64,000 nucleotides of DNA from Paenibacillus sp. FSL R5-0517. GTDB lineage: Bacteria; Bacillota; Bacilli; Paenibacillales; Paenibacillaceae. This document shows positions 22,337 to 31,300 of the stretch, piece after piece. The notes under the pieces are model-generated. The model saw only the letters and a program-made list of their open reading frames with translations, ran no database searches and was not told the origin of the DNA. The stretch covers positions 6,076,001 to 6,140,000 of the forward strand of contig NZ_CP150235.1 in the NCBI RefSeq assembly GCF_037974355.1, in the 5' to 3' direction. Every line of letters begins with the position of its first letter. The stretch's first letter is position 1. Made by a program: the position numbers and the translations under genes.

Positions 22337-22532
22337 AAATTAGTTTAGCTTATATTTAAGGGTAGTAAAAAAAAAGAGAAAACTTCGTTTTTGTGTAAAC
22401 ATAGTTCCTTTATACGAATTTCCTACTCGTGTAAACGACATTACGCTCATATAACTTCTTAAACTTAGTAAGGGCAAAGTTCTATTTTAACAGATCATAA
22501 GGGGAAAATGGGGGAATGGTAAACTAAACCGA

Positions 22533-23228
22533 TTAAATGGTTCCTTTTACAGCCAGCACCGTCTCAAGTGCCTTATTCAAATCGCTGTACACAATGTTGC
22601 CTACCACGATGGTATCTGCAACCTGAGCAGCTTGCGCGGCTTTCTCCGGATCATCAATTCCGCCGCCGTAGATGAGATGTGCCCGCTCCAATTGTCTGTG
22701 TGTCTCACCAACAAGCTCCATATCTCCGAACGTTCCGCTGTACTCCATGTATACAATAGGAAGATGGAGCAGACGTTCCGCAGCCTGGGCATATGCCACC
22801 GCAGCTCCTGTCGTCAAATCCGTATCCGCACCCGTCAACCGCGCTACCGTGGAGTTTGCATTAAGCACAATATAACCCTCGGCAATCAACAGATCCCATG
22901 GGATCAGATAACCGTAACGCTCTATAGCCTTCTGGTGGTGCCCAATCATCCATTTGCTGTCCGTTGCATTCAGCACCATCGGGATCAGATATCCGTCAAA
23001 CCCGGGAACAACAGCCTCCAGATCGGATACTTCAAGCACACAGGGCAGCTCATAGCGACGCACACGGGACATCAGGTCTACCGTGTTATCATAAGTAATT
23101 CCTGAAGATCCACCGACGATAATTGCATCGGTCCCCGACATGCAGACCTGATCAAGTTCTTCGTCCGTAATCTCCCGGTCCGGGTCAAGCTTAAATACAT
23201 GTCTCCACTGCTTAATCATGTCTATCAA
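22533..23228 (-). CDS. pcrB: Heptaprenylglyceryl phosphate synthase PcrB
   Basis: Transfers a heptaprenyl group to sn-glycerol-1-phosphate, giving an archaea-type ether lipid precursor. 231 residues with a TIM-barrel: WRHVFKLDPDREI at the start, GTDAIIVGGSSGI, VLEVSDLEAVVPGFDGYLIPMVLN, VYMEYSGTFGD and LIYGGGIDDPEKA (phosphate binding) all match PcrB. The start codon is TTG at 23228 with GGAGG eight bases upstream; an in-frame ATG nine bases on has poor spacing. Its place upstream of pcrA gives the gene its name and is conserved in Bacillales. Confidence 0.95.
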   Translation of the reverse strand: MIDMIKQWRHVFKLDPDREITDEELDQVCMSGTDAIIVGGSSGITYDNTVDLMSRVRRYELPCVLEVSDLEAVVPGFDGYLIPMVLNATDSKWMIGHHQKAIERYGYLIPWDLLIAEGYIVLNANSTVARLTGADTDLTTGAAVAYAQAAERLLHLPIVYMEYSGTFGDMELVGETHRQLERAHLIYGGGIDDPEKAAQAAQVADTIVVGNIVYSDLNKALETVLAVKGTI

Positions 23229-23406
23229 CGAACATTCCTCCAGAGGTTCTTCTGCATCCTAGAAAGCTTGTAAACTAAGTCTAAGTCAGCAGACAGTGAG
23301 TGTCAATGTTCGTATAAAAAGGGGAACAGAAAATCACAGACATTTCCCTGTTCTGGTATGGAAAAGCCTGTGATTTGGATTTTGTAATGATTGTAATTAC
23401 GACATT

Positions 23407-24282
23407 TTACGGTTTCCAGGCAAACCGTGTATTCATCTCATCCAGTTCCTGCTCCGTCAGCACGTCCGAGTAAACCCCATACACACCCCACTTCTCATAG
23501 TTAGCCACCTGTTCAGTGTCATTGATGGTGTGCACGTAAGTAACTGAGCCTGCACTATTAAGCTTGGCGACAAAATTCTGGTTTACTTTATATTCCGGCA
23601 TGGTCACGGCATCAATATCATTTTTTTGCACAAAATCAACAACCTGATCTTCTGTATCCTGTGTGGCGTATAACGTATAGATAATGGAAGGGAATGCATA
23701 GACTTCTTTCACCGTTTCAAGCATGGGTTCGTTGTAGATCTGTACAACCACGCGATCAAGCACGGAGGGATCATGTTCTTTGGCAGCATCCACGAGGGAT
23801 CTTAACACCTGCTGTATATCTTCATCCTTCTGTTCTTTGGTATCGGTTACGATATACATATCCGGGTATTTAGCCAGTACATCTATAATGCCGTCGGCAT
23901 CCATGGGTTGGTACATACCCAGAATAGGCGTATTCATGAACTCATCATGTGTCAGCGCCCCGGCTTGTTTTTCCTCGGGAAGCTCTTGGTCCTGTCCTAG
24001 CATTTTACTCATATTAGCGGTCCACTCATGTCTGGCTACGGCTTTGCGATCCGAGGTCAGCATAAAGTCGATCTCAAAAACACGTGTGCCTTTCTCGTAA
24101 TTGGCAATCATCGCTTCATAGGCGTTGGTATATGGTTGATCCCGAATGCTGCCCATCGCATGGGCAATTAATCTATAAGCGGTAAATCCGTCCCGTTGTT
24201 CCTCACTCTCGCTTTCATAGGCGAAAAAGAGTGTTCCTACGGTAACGATCAGTAGTATTAACACGGCGGCAATGCGTTTCAT
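23407..24282 (-). CDS. Exported glycerophosphodiester phosphodiesterase-like protein
   Basis: 291 residues. An N-terminal signal peptide or anchor (MKRIAAVLILLIVTVGTLFFAY) is followed by a GDPD/PI-PLC-like barrel. Catalytic positions appear kept: His41 in LIAHAMG, Glu70 and Asp72 in FEIDF, and His85 in RHEW. The usual HRG is HAMG and the usual HD is HEW, so this is a variant subfamily. Substrate may be a glycerophosphodiester, but sugar-phosphate or teichoic-type polymers are possible given the sugar-nucleotide genes just upstream. It is separated from rfbD by a terminator and so is its own unit. Function by homology only. Confidence 0.75.
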   Translation of the reverse strand: MKRIAAVLILLIVTVGTLFFAYESESEEQRDGFTAYRLIAHAMGSIRDQPYTNAYEAMIANYEKGTRVFEIDFMLTSDRKAVARHEWTANMSKMLGQDQELPEEKQAGALTHDEFMNTPILGMYQPMDADGIIDVLAKYPDMYIVTDTKEQKDEDIQQVLRSLVDAAKEHDPSVLDRVVVQIYNEPMLETVKEVYAFPSIIYTLYATQDTEDQVVDFVQKNDIDAVTMPEYKVNQNFVAKLNSAGSVTYVHTINDTEQVANYEKWGVYGVYSDVLTEQELDEMNTRFAWKP

Positions 24283-24340
24283 ATCACATTCACATCCTCA
24301 GTACCTTTTTGTTAGCTAACTACCCGAATTGAGGAGATGT

Positions 24341-24369
24341 AAAACAAAATAGCCGCTTGAAGGCGGCTG
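24341..24369 (-). terminator. Rho-independent terminator after rfbD
   Basis: Minus strand AGCCGCC-ttcaa-GCGGCT followed by ATTTTGTTTT; it lies about 50 bases after the rfbD stop and ends the rfbCBD transcript. Confidence 0.8.
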
Positions 24370-24415
24370 TTAAATAGAGGATATATTTTAGATAAATCGC
24401 GGACCATCAACATGC

Positions 24416-25297
24416 TCAGTCCTTTTGCTGTGCACTCAACTCATTCAAAAATGCAATCAGCGCCTCACGCCAGTGTCTCAGAGGTTGCAGACCGTTCGTT
24501 CGAATCGCCAAATGATCCATGACCGAGTATGCAGGACGAGGGGCAGGACGCGGAAACTGTTCAGTTGTGCATGGTGTAAGTTCGGCTGTAGGCTCGAATA
24601 CACTCTGCTTACTGGCTTCTTCTCTTATTACCTTTGCAAACTCGTACCATGTGCAAGTTCCTGAATTGGAAGCATGATAGATGCCATACTTTTCACTTAC
24701 GGAAAGGAGATGGATGAATCGGGCAAGATCCACCGTATAGGTAGGTGAACCTTGTTGGTCATGAACCACTTGAAGTTGTGGACGCTTCACCATAAGTTCC
24801 AGCATGGTTTTGACAAAATTATTGCCATGCACGCCAAACACCCATGATGTTCGAATGATAAACCATTGCGTACACAAACTTTGAACCAGCCGTTCCCCGG
24901 CAAGCTTCGACTTGCCATAAACACTCTGTGGATTCGTTACATCGTACTCCTGGTATGGTGTGCTCCCGCTCCCATCGAATACATAATCGGTACTGATATA
25001 TACCAGCTTTGCTTTCACACTCTCGGCGGCAACTGCAATATTTCTAGTACCTGATGCATTGATTGCGAATGCTGTATCCTCATCTGCCTCAGCCTGATCG
25101 ACAGCCGTAAAAGCAGCGCAATGAATAATGATGTGCGGTCGGAACGTTGTAATTATATCTGTGCACTGCTGTTGATCGGTAATATCCATCTGCTTCTTGT
25201 CACAGGCCAATACCTGATGACCCTCTGCTTCGAAGGTCTTCACCACATCATAACCCAGCTGTCCGGCTGCGCCAGTCACCATAACTCTATAATTCAT
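24416..25297 (-). CDS. rfbD: dTDP-4-dehydrorhamnose reductase
   Basis: Last step of dTDP-L-rhamnose synthesis: NAD(P)H reduction of dTDP-4-keto-rhamnose. 293 residues, short-chain dehydrogenase fold: VTGAAGQLGYDV at the N-terminus binds the cofactor, YISTDYVFDG carries the catalytic region, and YGKSKLAGE supplies the catalytic Tyr-x3-Lys. It overlaps rfbB by four bases (ATGA), which implies translational coupling. Order on the transcript is rfbC-rfbB-rfbD. Confidence 0.96.
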   Translation of the reverse strand: MNYRVMVTGAAGQLGYDVVKTFEAEGHQVLACDKKQMDITDQQQCTDIITTFRPHIIIHCAAFTAVDQAEADEDTAFAINASGTRNIAVAAESVKAKLVYISTDYVFDGSGSTPYQEYDVTNPQSVYGKSKLAGERLVQSLCTQWFIIRTSWVFGVHGNNFVKTMLELMVKRPQLQVVHDQQGSPTYTVDLARFIHLLSVSEKYGIYHASNSGTCTWYEFAKVIREEASKQSVFEPTAELTPCTTEQFPRPAPRPAYSVMDHLAIRTNGLQPLRHWREALIAFLNELSAQQKD

Positions 25298-26319
25298 TTG
25301 GATGAATCACCCATCCGTTTACCGTACTGAAGCTGAACATAGTCCTGATATGTGCCTGATTGAATTCTCGTCCACCAGTCTTGATGCTTCAGATACCATT
25401 GGATCGTCTCCTTGATCCCTGTCTCAAAATTGTGGGCGGGTTGCCAGCCAAGCTCTGTACGTATCTTGGTAGGATCTATACCGTAACGTCGGTCATGTCC
25501 CAACCGATCTTGTACATATTGTATCAAACTCGCTGGCTTACCCAGTTGCTCCAATACGCTCTCCACAATGTATATATTAGTACGTTCATTATTACCACCA
25601 ATGTTGTACACTTCTCCAGATTGTCCATTATGAATTACCAGATCAATCGCGCTACAGTGATCCTCGACATAAAGCCAGTCACGAATATTGAGCCCGTCAC
25701 CATATACCGGAATGGCTTCATCATTTAATGCCCGGGATATAATCAGCGGAATCAGTTTCTCCGGGAATTGAAAAGGCCCATAGTTATTGGAGCAACGTGT
25801 AATATTTACGGGAAGTCCAAATGTTTCATGATAGGCTCTTACAAGCAGGTCCCCGCCAGCTTTACTTGCAGAGTAAGGACTGTTTGGCATCAAAGGTGTA
25901 TTTTCAGTAAATAAACCTGTTGGACCTAGTGATCCATATACCTCATCCGTCGATACCTGAACAAATTTGGTGACTTGATATTTCTTTGCCGCATCCAGCA
26001 GAACCTGAGTACCCATCACATTGGTACGTACAAAGATATCCGGGGACAGAATACTTCGATCCACATGAGACTCGGCAGCGAAATTCACAACCACATCGAT
26101 GCCTTGGGAAAAAACAGTTTCCATCTGCTGTACATCTGCAATATCTGCTTGGATGAAGGTATATCGGGGATTGGACTCTACCGTATGCAAGTTCTCCAAG
26201 TTCCCCGCATACGTTAATGCATCCACATTGATAATCTCATAACTCGGATGTTCACGAAGCATATATAGCACAAAGTTGCTGCCGATAAATCCGGCCCCAC
26301 CCGTAACCAGTAGTTTCAT
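25294..26319 (-). CDS. rfbB: dTDP-glucose 4,6-dehydratase
   Basis: Converts dTDP-glucose to dTDP-4-keto-6-deoxyglucose with bound NAD. 341 residues: GGAGFIGSNFV at the N-terminus (NAD binding), AESHVDRSI, STDEVYG near 130 and YSASKAGGD (catalytic Tyr-x3-Lys) identify RmlB/RfbB among the extended SDR enzymes. It overlaps rfbD by four bases and follows rfbC by 54 bases. In that 54-base gap a small perfect hairpin (CAGATAC-agaa-GTATCTG, 26342-26359) precedes its ribosome site. Confidence 0.96.
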   Translation of the reverse strand: MKLLVTGGAGFIGSNFVLYMLREHPSYEIINVDALTYAGNLENLHTVESNPRYTFIQADIADVQQMETVFSQGIDVVVNFAAESHVDRSILSPDIFVRTNVMGTQVLLDAAKKYQVTKFVQVSTDEVYGSLGPTGLFTENTPLMPNSPYSASKAGGDLLVRAYHETFGLPVNITRCSNNYGPFQFPEKLIPLIISRALNDEAIPVYGDGLNIRDWLYVEDHCSAIDLVIHNGQSGEVYNIGGNNERTNIYIVESVLEQLGKPASLIQYVQDRLGHDRRYGIDPTKIRTELGWQPAHNFETGIKETIQWYLKHQDWWTRIQSGTYQDYVQLQYGKRMGDSSK

Positions 26320-26373
26320 GCTGTCACTCTCCCTCTGCCTCCAGATACAGAAGTATCTGAATAGTCTGATTAA

Positions 26374-26922
26374 TTAGTCGAAATTCAGTTCAGCATCTTT
26401 CAGTAAAGGATGCTTCTGATCCTTCTCCGATAATATAGGTTTCGTCACAGGCCAATCAATGGCGAGTGCCGGATCGTTCCACAGAATTCCACGGTCATGT
26501 TCAGGAGAATAATAGGCGTCCACCTTATAAGTTACCTGGGAATGAGGCACCAAGGTACAGAATCCATGAGCAAAGCCATGAGGAACAAGCAGCTGCCGCT
26601 GGTTATACTCACTTAGAATGACACTTTTCCATTGACCAAAGGTAGGGGATGAAGTGCGGACATCCACGATCACATCATATATAGCCCCAGATATAACCCT
26701 CACCAATTTAGTTTGCGCTTTGGGCTGAAGCTGGTAATGAAGCCCACGTAAAACACCTGCTTCAGCCGACAAGGATTGATTGTCCTGAATAAAGACGTGC
26801 TGTATTCCCTGTTCATGCAGAACCTGCTCATTATAACTCTCCATAAAATATCCACGGTGATCACCATAAATCTTGGGTTCCAAGATGGCAGCGCCATCCA
26901 TAAACAGCGGAAGTACCTTCAT
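26374..26922 (-). CDS. rfbC: dTDP-4-dehydrorhamnose 3,5-epimerase
   Basis: Epimerises C3 and C5 of dTDP-4-keto-6-deoxyglucose. I choose the ATG at 26922 (182 residues, MKVLPLFMDGAAILEPKIYGDHRGYF) because GGAGGGAT stands six bases upstream and the length matches the family; a longer in-frame start at 27003 would add 27 residues of no known similarity. Cupin fold with HRGYF, RGLHYQ (active-site His), DVRTSSPTFG and PHGFAHGF. First gene of the rfbCBD set; galU upstream has its own terminator. Confidence 0.95.
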   Translation of the reverse strand: MKVLPLFMDGAAILEPKIYGDHRGYFMESYNEQVLHEQGIQHVFIQDNQSLSAEAGVLRGLHYQLQPKAQTKLVRVISGAIYDVIVDVRTSSPTFGQWKSVILSEYNQRQLLVPHGFAHGFCTLVPHSQVTYKVDAYYSPEHDRGILWNDPALAIDWPVTKPILSEKDQKHPLLKDAELNFD

Positions 26923-27040
26923 GACATCCCTCCGTTTTGCTGTTGACATCATTTCTTCATATTGACTATGTATATGTAAAGTGTCAGGTAAGTGTTTGTT
27001 CATTGGCCTGTATAATCCTCATATTTACCCTTCCATAAAA

Positions 27041-27082
27041 TAAATTAAAGCCCAGCCGCGATATCATTCTTCGGCTGGACTT
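27041..27082 (-). terminator. Rho-independent terminator after galU
   Basis: Minus strand AAGTCCAGCCG ... CGGCTGGGCTTT with an 11-base stem and a T-rich tail (TTTAATTTATTTT). It lies 20 bases past the galU stop, so rfbCBD probably has its own promoter in the 100 or so bases before 26922; none is clear. Confidence 0.85.
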
Positions 27083-27102
27083 CAAGGACATGCAGTAACC
27101 AA

Positions 27103-27981
27103 TTATTGACCCTTTACAACCTGTTCCAAATACTTCAAAAGATCTTTCCGCAGATCCGGGCGCTGCAATGCGTAGTGAATCGACGTTTCGATAAAACCCA
27201 ACTTCTCACCAACATCATGACGCAGTCCATCAAAATGATACGCGATAATCTGCCGCTGTTCATTCAATCGGGATAAGGCATCCGTGAGCTGAATTTCGCC
27301 CCCAACGCCAGCAGATTGTTGACCTAGTATTTCAAAAATATCCGGTGTAAGAATGTAACGTCCCATAATAGCCAGGTTGGATGGAGAATCTTCAGTTTTT
27401 GGTTTCTCAATTAGGCGGCGAGCACGAAAGACACGATCATCGGTAGGGGTCAACAACTCTCCGTCCACAATCCCGTAGCGAGATACCTCATTCCAATCAA
27501 CTGGCTGTACACCAACAATCGGAGATTGCAATTCATCGTAGACCTCGATCATCTGCCTCAGACAGGGATGGTCCGATTCCACGATGTCGTCCCCTAGCAG
27601 GACGGCAAAAGGCTCGTTGCCGATAAACTTGCGGGCGCACCAGATGGCGTGACCAAGTCCCTTCGGTTCCTTTTGACGGATATAATGGATATCTGCCATC
27701 TCGGAGGGTTTACGTACTTCGTTAAGCAAGTCCCACTTCTGTTTGTCCGCCAGGTTCTGCTCCAGCTCAAACGAATAGTCGAAGTGATCTTCGATGGCCC
27801 GCTTCCCTTTACCTGTCACAATAATGATATCTTCAATACCTGAAGCAACGGCTTCTTCAATAATGTACTGGATCGTTGGCTTGTCCACGATGGGCAGCAT
27901 TTCCTTAGGCATCGCCTTGGTGGCAGGCAGAAACCGGGTACCCAGCCCTGCGGCTGGAATAATCGCTTTGCGAATACGCAC
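27103..27981 (-). CDS. galU: UTP--glucose-1-phosphate uridylyltransferase
   Basis: Makes UDP-glucose for glycolipids, teichoic acids and exopolysaccharide. 292 residues: the nucleotide-binding signature PAAGLGTRFLPATKAMPKEM, VTGKGKRAIEDHFD, QKEPKGLGHA, LLGDD and VGGEIQLTDA place it in the GalU/GtaB family, not in the dTDP-glucose (RfbA) family. It is transcribed ahead of rfbCBD but separated by a terminator. No rfbA is present in the window, so dTDP-glucose must be supplied by a gene elsewhere. Confidence 0.94.
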   Translation of the reverse strand: MRIRKAIIPAAGLGTRFLPATKAMPKEMLPIVDKPTIQYIIEEAVASGIEDIIIVTGKGKRAIEDHFDYSFELEQNLADKQKWDLLNEVRKPSEMADIHYIRQKEPKGLGHAIWCARKFIGNEPFAVLLGDDIVESDHPCLRQMIEVYDELQSPIVGVQPVDWNEVSRYGIVDGELLTPTDDRVFRARRLIEKPKTEDSPSNLAIMGRYILTPDIFEILGQQSAGVGGEIQLTDALSRLNEQRQIIAYHFDGLRHDVGEKLGFIETSIHYALQRPDLRKDLLKYLEQVVKGQ

Positions 27982-28027
27982 ACGAACCTACTCCTTTTGC
28001 TAAACAAGTTGAACTAAAAGTTATTTA

Positions 28028-28248
28028 CACTGACACTACGATAACAGAACAACCTTCCGATCGCTGTTATCCCCCGATTTTTTAATTCACTTTTACAAAG
28101 GTTAAAATCTGGTAATAACATATGCTTCCGATGCAGCTTTCTTTCAGAAAGCTTTTAGGCGAAGTGTACGCTTTCGAAGTAGCTTTCTTGCAGAAAGCTT
28201 GTAGCTCCGCTTCTCCAGTTTTTTCTGTCCTCTACGTTTCTCGTGTAA
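28028..28248 (+). repeat. Structured intergenic element, copy 3 (expanded)
   Basis: About 220 bases, 47 bases upstream of galU. It has the same ends and core (CACTGACACTACGATAACAG, CTTCCGATCGCTGTTAT, CTCCGCTTCTCCAG, TTCTGTCCTC, CTCGTGTAAA) as copies 1 and 2. It also holds about 80 extra bases with two perfect stem-loops: AGCTTTCT-ttc-AGAAAGCT (28136-28154) and AGCTTTCT-tgc-AGAAAGCT (28181-28199). No gene is encoded in the 27982-28315 gap. Confidence 0.85.
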
Positions 28249-28315
28249 ATCATTAGTCCATCTTGTATAGTTTCATATATTTAATGATTCTTATTGCTAC
28301 GATGCTTGGACTTCA

Positions 28316-31300
28316 TTATACCATCAACAATTCGCGAATATCCTGTTCGGATAAGGTTGTTGATCCGCCGTCTCCCGGCTCAATCACTTCGGCAATCAAG
28401 TCCTTCTTCCGTTGCTGGAGTTCCAGAATCTTCTCTTCGATTGTACCTTCGGTAACCAAGCGGATGACTTGCACCACCTGTTTCTGTCCCATACGATGGG
28501 CACGACCAATCGCCTGCTCTTCCACCGCGGGATTCCACCACAGATCATATAATATAACGGTATCTGCACCTGTTAAGTTTAATCCGGTACCGCCAGCTTT
28601 CAGGGAGATTAAGAACAGTTCAGCTTCACCCTCATTAAATCTGTGACACATCTCGACACGGCTCTGCGCAGGGGTCTGACCATCGAGGTAAAACAGGTTT
28701 TTTCCCTGTGCCGCGAGTGTCTGACGAATCAGGTTCAACATGCTCGCGAATTGGGAGAAAATAAGAATACGTTTGCCTGCGGCCAAACAATCCTCGACCG
28801 TTTCAAGCAACTGCTCCATTTTCCCAGAATCGCCTTGATAGCCTTCGACAAAGAGGGCCGGATGGCAGCACAACTGACGCAAACGGGTGATGCCTGCTAG
28901 AATTTTGATACGATTCTTCTGGAATCCATTATCCTCCATGTCCTTCGATGCTTCATCCTGAAGCTGGGAAAGGTATGCAGCGTACAGTTTCTTCTGTTCA
29001 ACCGTAAGCTCTGACCGCTGTACCGTTTCAATCCGATCAGGCAATTCTTCCAGCACATCCTTCTTCAGGCGGCGCAGAATAAACGGACGTACCATCCGCG
29101 AGATCCGTTCCGGTGGAAGGTCGCGGAATCTTCTGTAGCTTGGAAACAGTCCAGGGAATACCGCTTCGAAAATGGACCACAATTCATCCAGCGAGTTCTC
29201 CACAGGTGTGCCTGTAAGTGCAAAACGGCGCGGTGCCTGAATTTGTTTCACTGCCTGTGCAGTCTGGGAGGAAGCATTTTTAATCGCCTGAGCTTCATCC
29301 AGAATGAGTGTATGAAATGTCCGGCCAAGGTAGGTGTCCAGATCCCGACGTAACAAAGGATACGATGTCACAATCACATCTGCCTCATCCATGCCTGAAA
29401 GCATATTGGCTCGTTCTTCTTTCTGCCCGGCTGCGATCAGGACGTTCAGATGCGGGGCAAACCTCGCAAACTCGTTAGCCCAGTTATAGGTCAGCGAAGC
29501 AGGAGCCACGACAAGTACCGGAGGATGAATGACTTTCGTTCGGACCGTCAATCCGTCCTGCTGCATCGTGGACCATGAGCCATCCGTATTCTCTGAAGTA
29601 TCCAAAGGGAGCCCAGCTTCGGGATCAATGCCGGCAGTCGCCAACGTTTCACCATCCCATAATGATCCGCTCTCCCGGTACTTATCACTACCCGTATGGT
29701 CAGCGTTGTACTCAGGCTTCTCCTGAAGTACCGCTGTGATATAGGCGATGCTTTGCAACGTTTTGCCAAGTCCCATATCATCCGCGAGAATGCCGCCAAA
29801 ACGATAATAAGCGAGGGTACGCAGCCACTGGTATCCGCTGTTCTGATAATCCCGTAGGATGGGGGTTAATGCTTTTGGTAATGCAAAATCCATCCGCTCG
29901 GGATCTCGGAGATCATCGAGGAAACGTTTCAGGGAGCCTCCCCACTTCACATGACCAGAAACCTCATCCCTGCCTGGCAATTGCAACGCCCGAACAGCTG
30001 GCAGCCGGATATGGCTGCTCTTGATGTCATCTGCTCCAAGTCCAAGCGAATCAGCCATGTGAGCGAAGCTGTCTGCACCTTCATTTTCAAGCGAGAGAAA
30101 GACTCCGCTCTTGAGACGGAAATACGGTTTCTTTTCCACAATGCGGCGCATGAGTTCCTGAAGTTCCTGTTCGTCCACACCTTCCATCTCGAATGAAATC
30201 TCCAGCCAGTCCAATCCTCTTCCCAAATCTGCTCGTACTTTCGGCGGTGTTGGATAGGATTGCACCATCGCCTTCACGGCGTTTGGCATGTAGATATCTA
30301 CCTGTTTCTCAAGCTCAGGCAACAGATGATACATAACATCATAGATGGCATCTTCGCGTTCGCTCGCCCAGACACTACCCTCCCTTTCGAGAAAGGATCG
30401 ATCAAGCCGTTCAATCAAATTCCGCTCTTTGTAACGATCACGCACCAAAATGACCTTTTTCTCTTCTTCATCTATCAAATACTCTGCCAGCGGATTAATA
30501 ACCATAACCTCATAGTCGAATTCCAGACGTGCTGTAATACGTTCGCGGTAGAAGTCGATGTACAGTTTCGGTGAAAGTTCCGGTTCCGCGATCTGTTCAC
30601 GCACCTGCGAATCAATGGACAGATGTCCAAGCGTACGCAGTTCAGGCACAACATGTTGCACAAATTCATCCACCTGCTGGGTCGAAATATCAATGCTCTC
30701 CTTAATCCCATATGAAGTGAGTGCCGCACTCAAGTCCTCCAGACTTCGCATCTGCATCGGCTCCAACATGTGCAACTGTCCTTCCACCACAGCAGCATCA
30801 TAAGCAGGGAGAAGAATCAGCTCACGCAGTCCGGAAATCTCAAGCTGATACCCTTCATTCGTTCCCTGGGCAATCCGGTAAAACAAAGGCAATACGCCCT
30901 CACCGAGTGTGAGTGGTCCATTAGCAAATCCTGTACCCTCCATCCGACTGTCGGCCTGTAGTAGCAATTCCAGCAATGGCTTCCATACGAGCGGAGCAAT
31001 CAGTATATCCCGTCCATCTGATGCCCCCAAATAACCGGAAATGGATTCGCGATAGGCCTCTTCACTCTGCCTCATTCGAATAAGCATCGAGAGTATGGCC
31101 TGATCCTGCGGAGTGAACACATGCATCAATGGATCATAGTGGAACAGTTTGGTAAATGACATGGGCTCGCCCTTTTCGATGCAATTCAGGAATTGCTTCA
31201 CTTTTTGCACCACATACAGACGTTTGTTTCCCACTTTCAGTTCAAGAGCAAGTTTCCCCCCACCCTTATGAACCTGTATCAGCTTACATATAAACTGAAC

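Noticed and set aside
23300..23385. Two overlapping imperfect hairpins (AAATCACAG/CTGTGATTT and GAACAG/CTGTTC) between the GDPD-like gene and pcrB
   Set aside because: Long loops and poor T tracts; a terminator is possible but not supported well enough to list.
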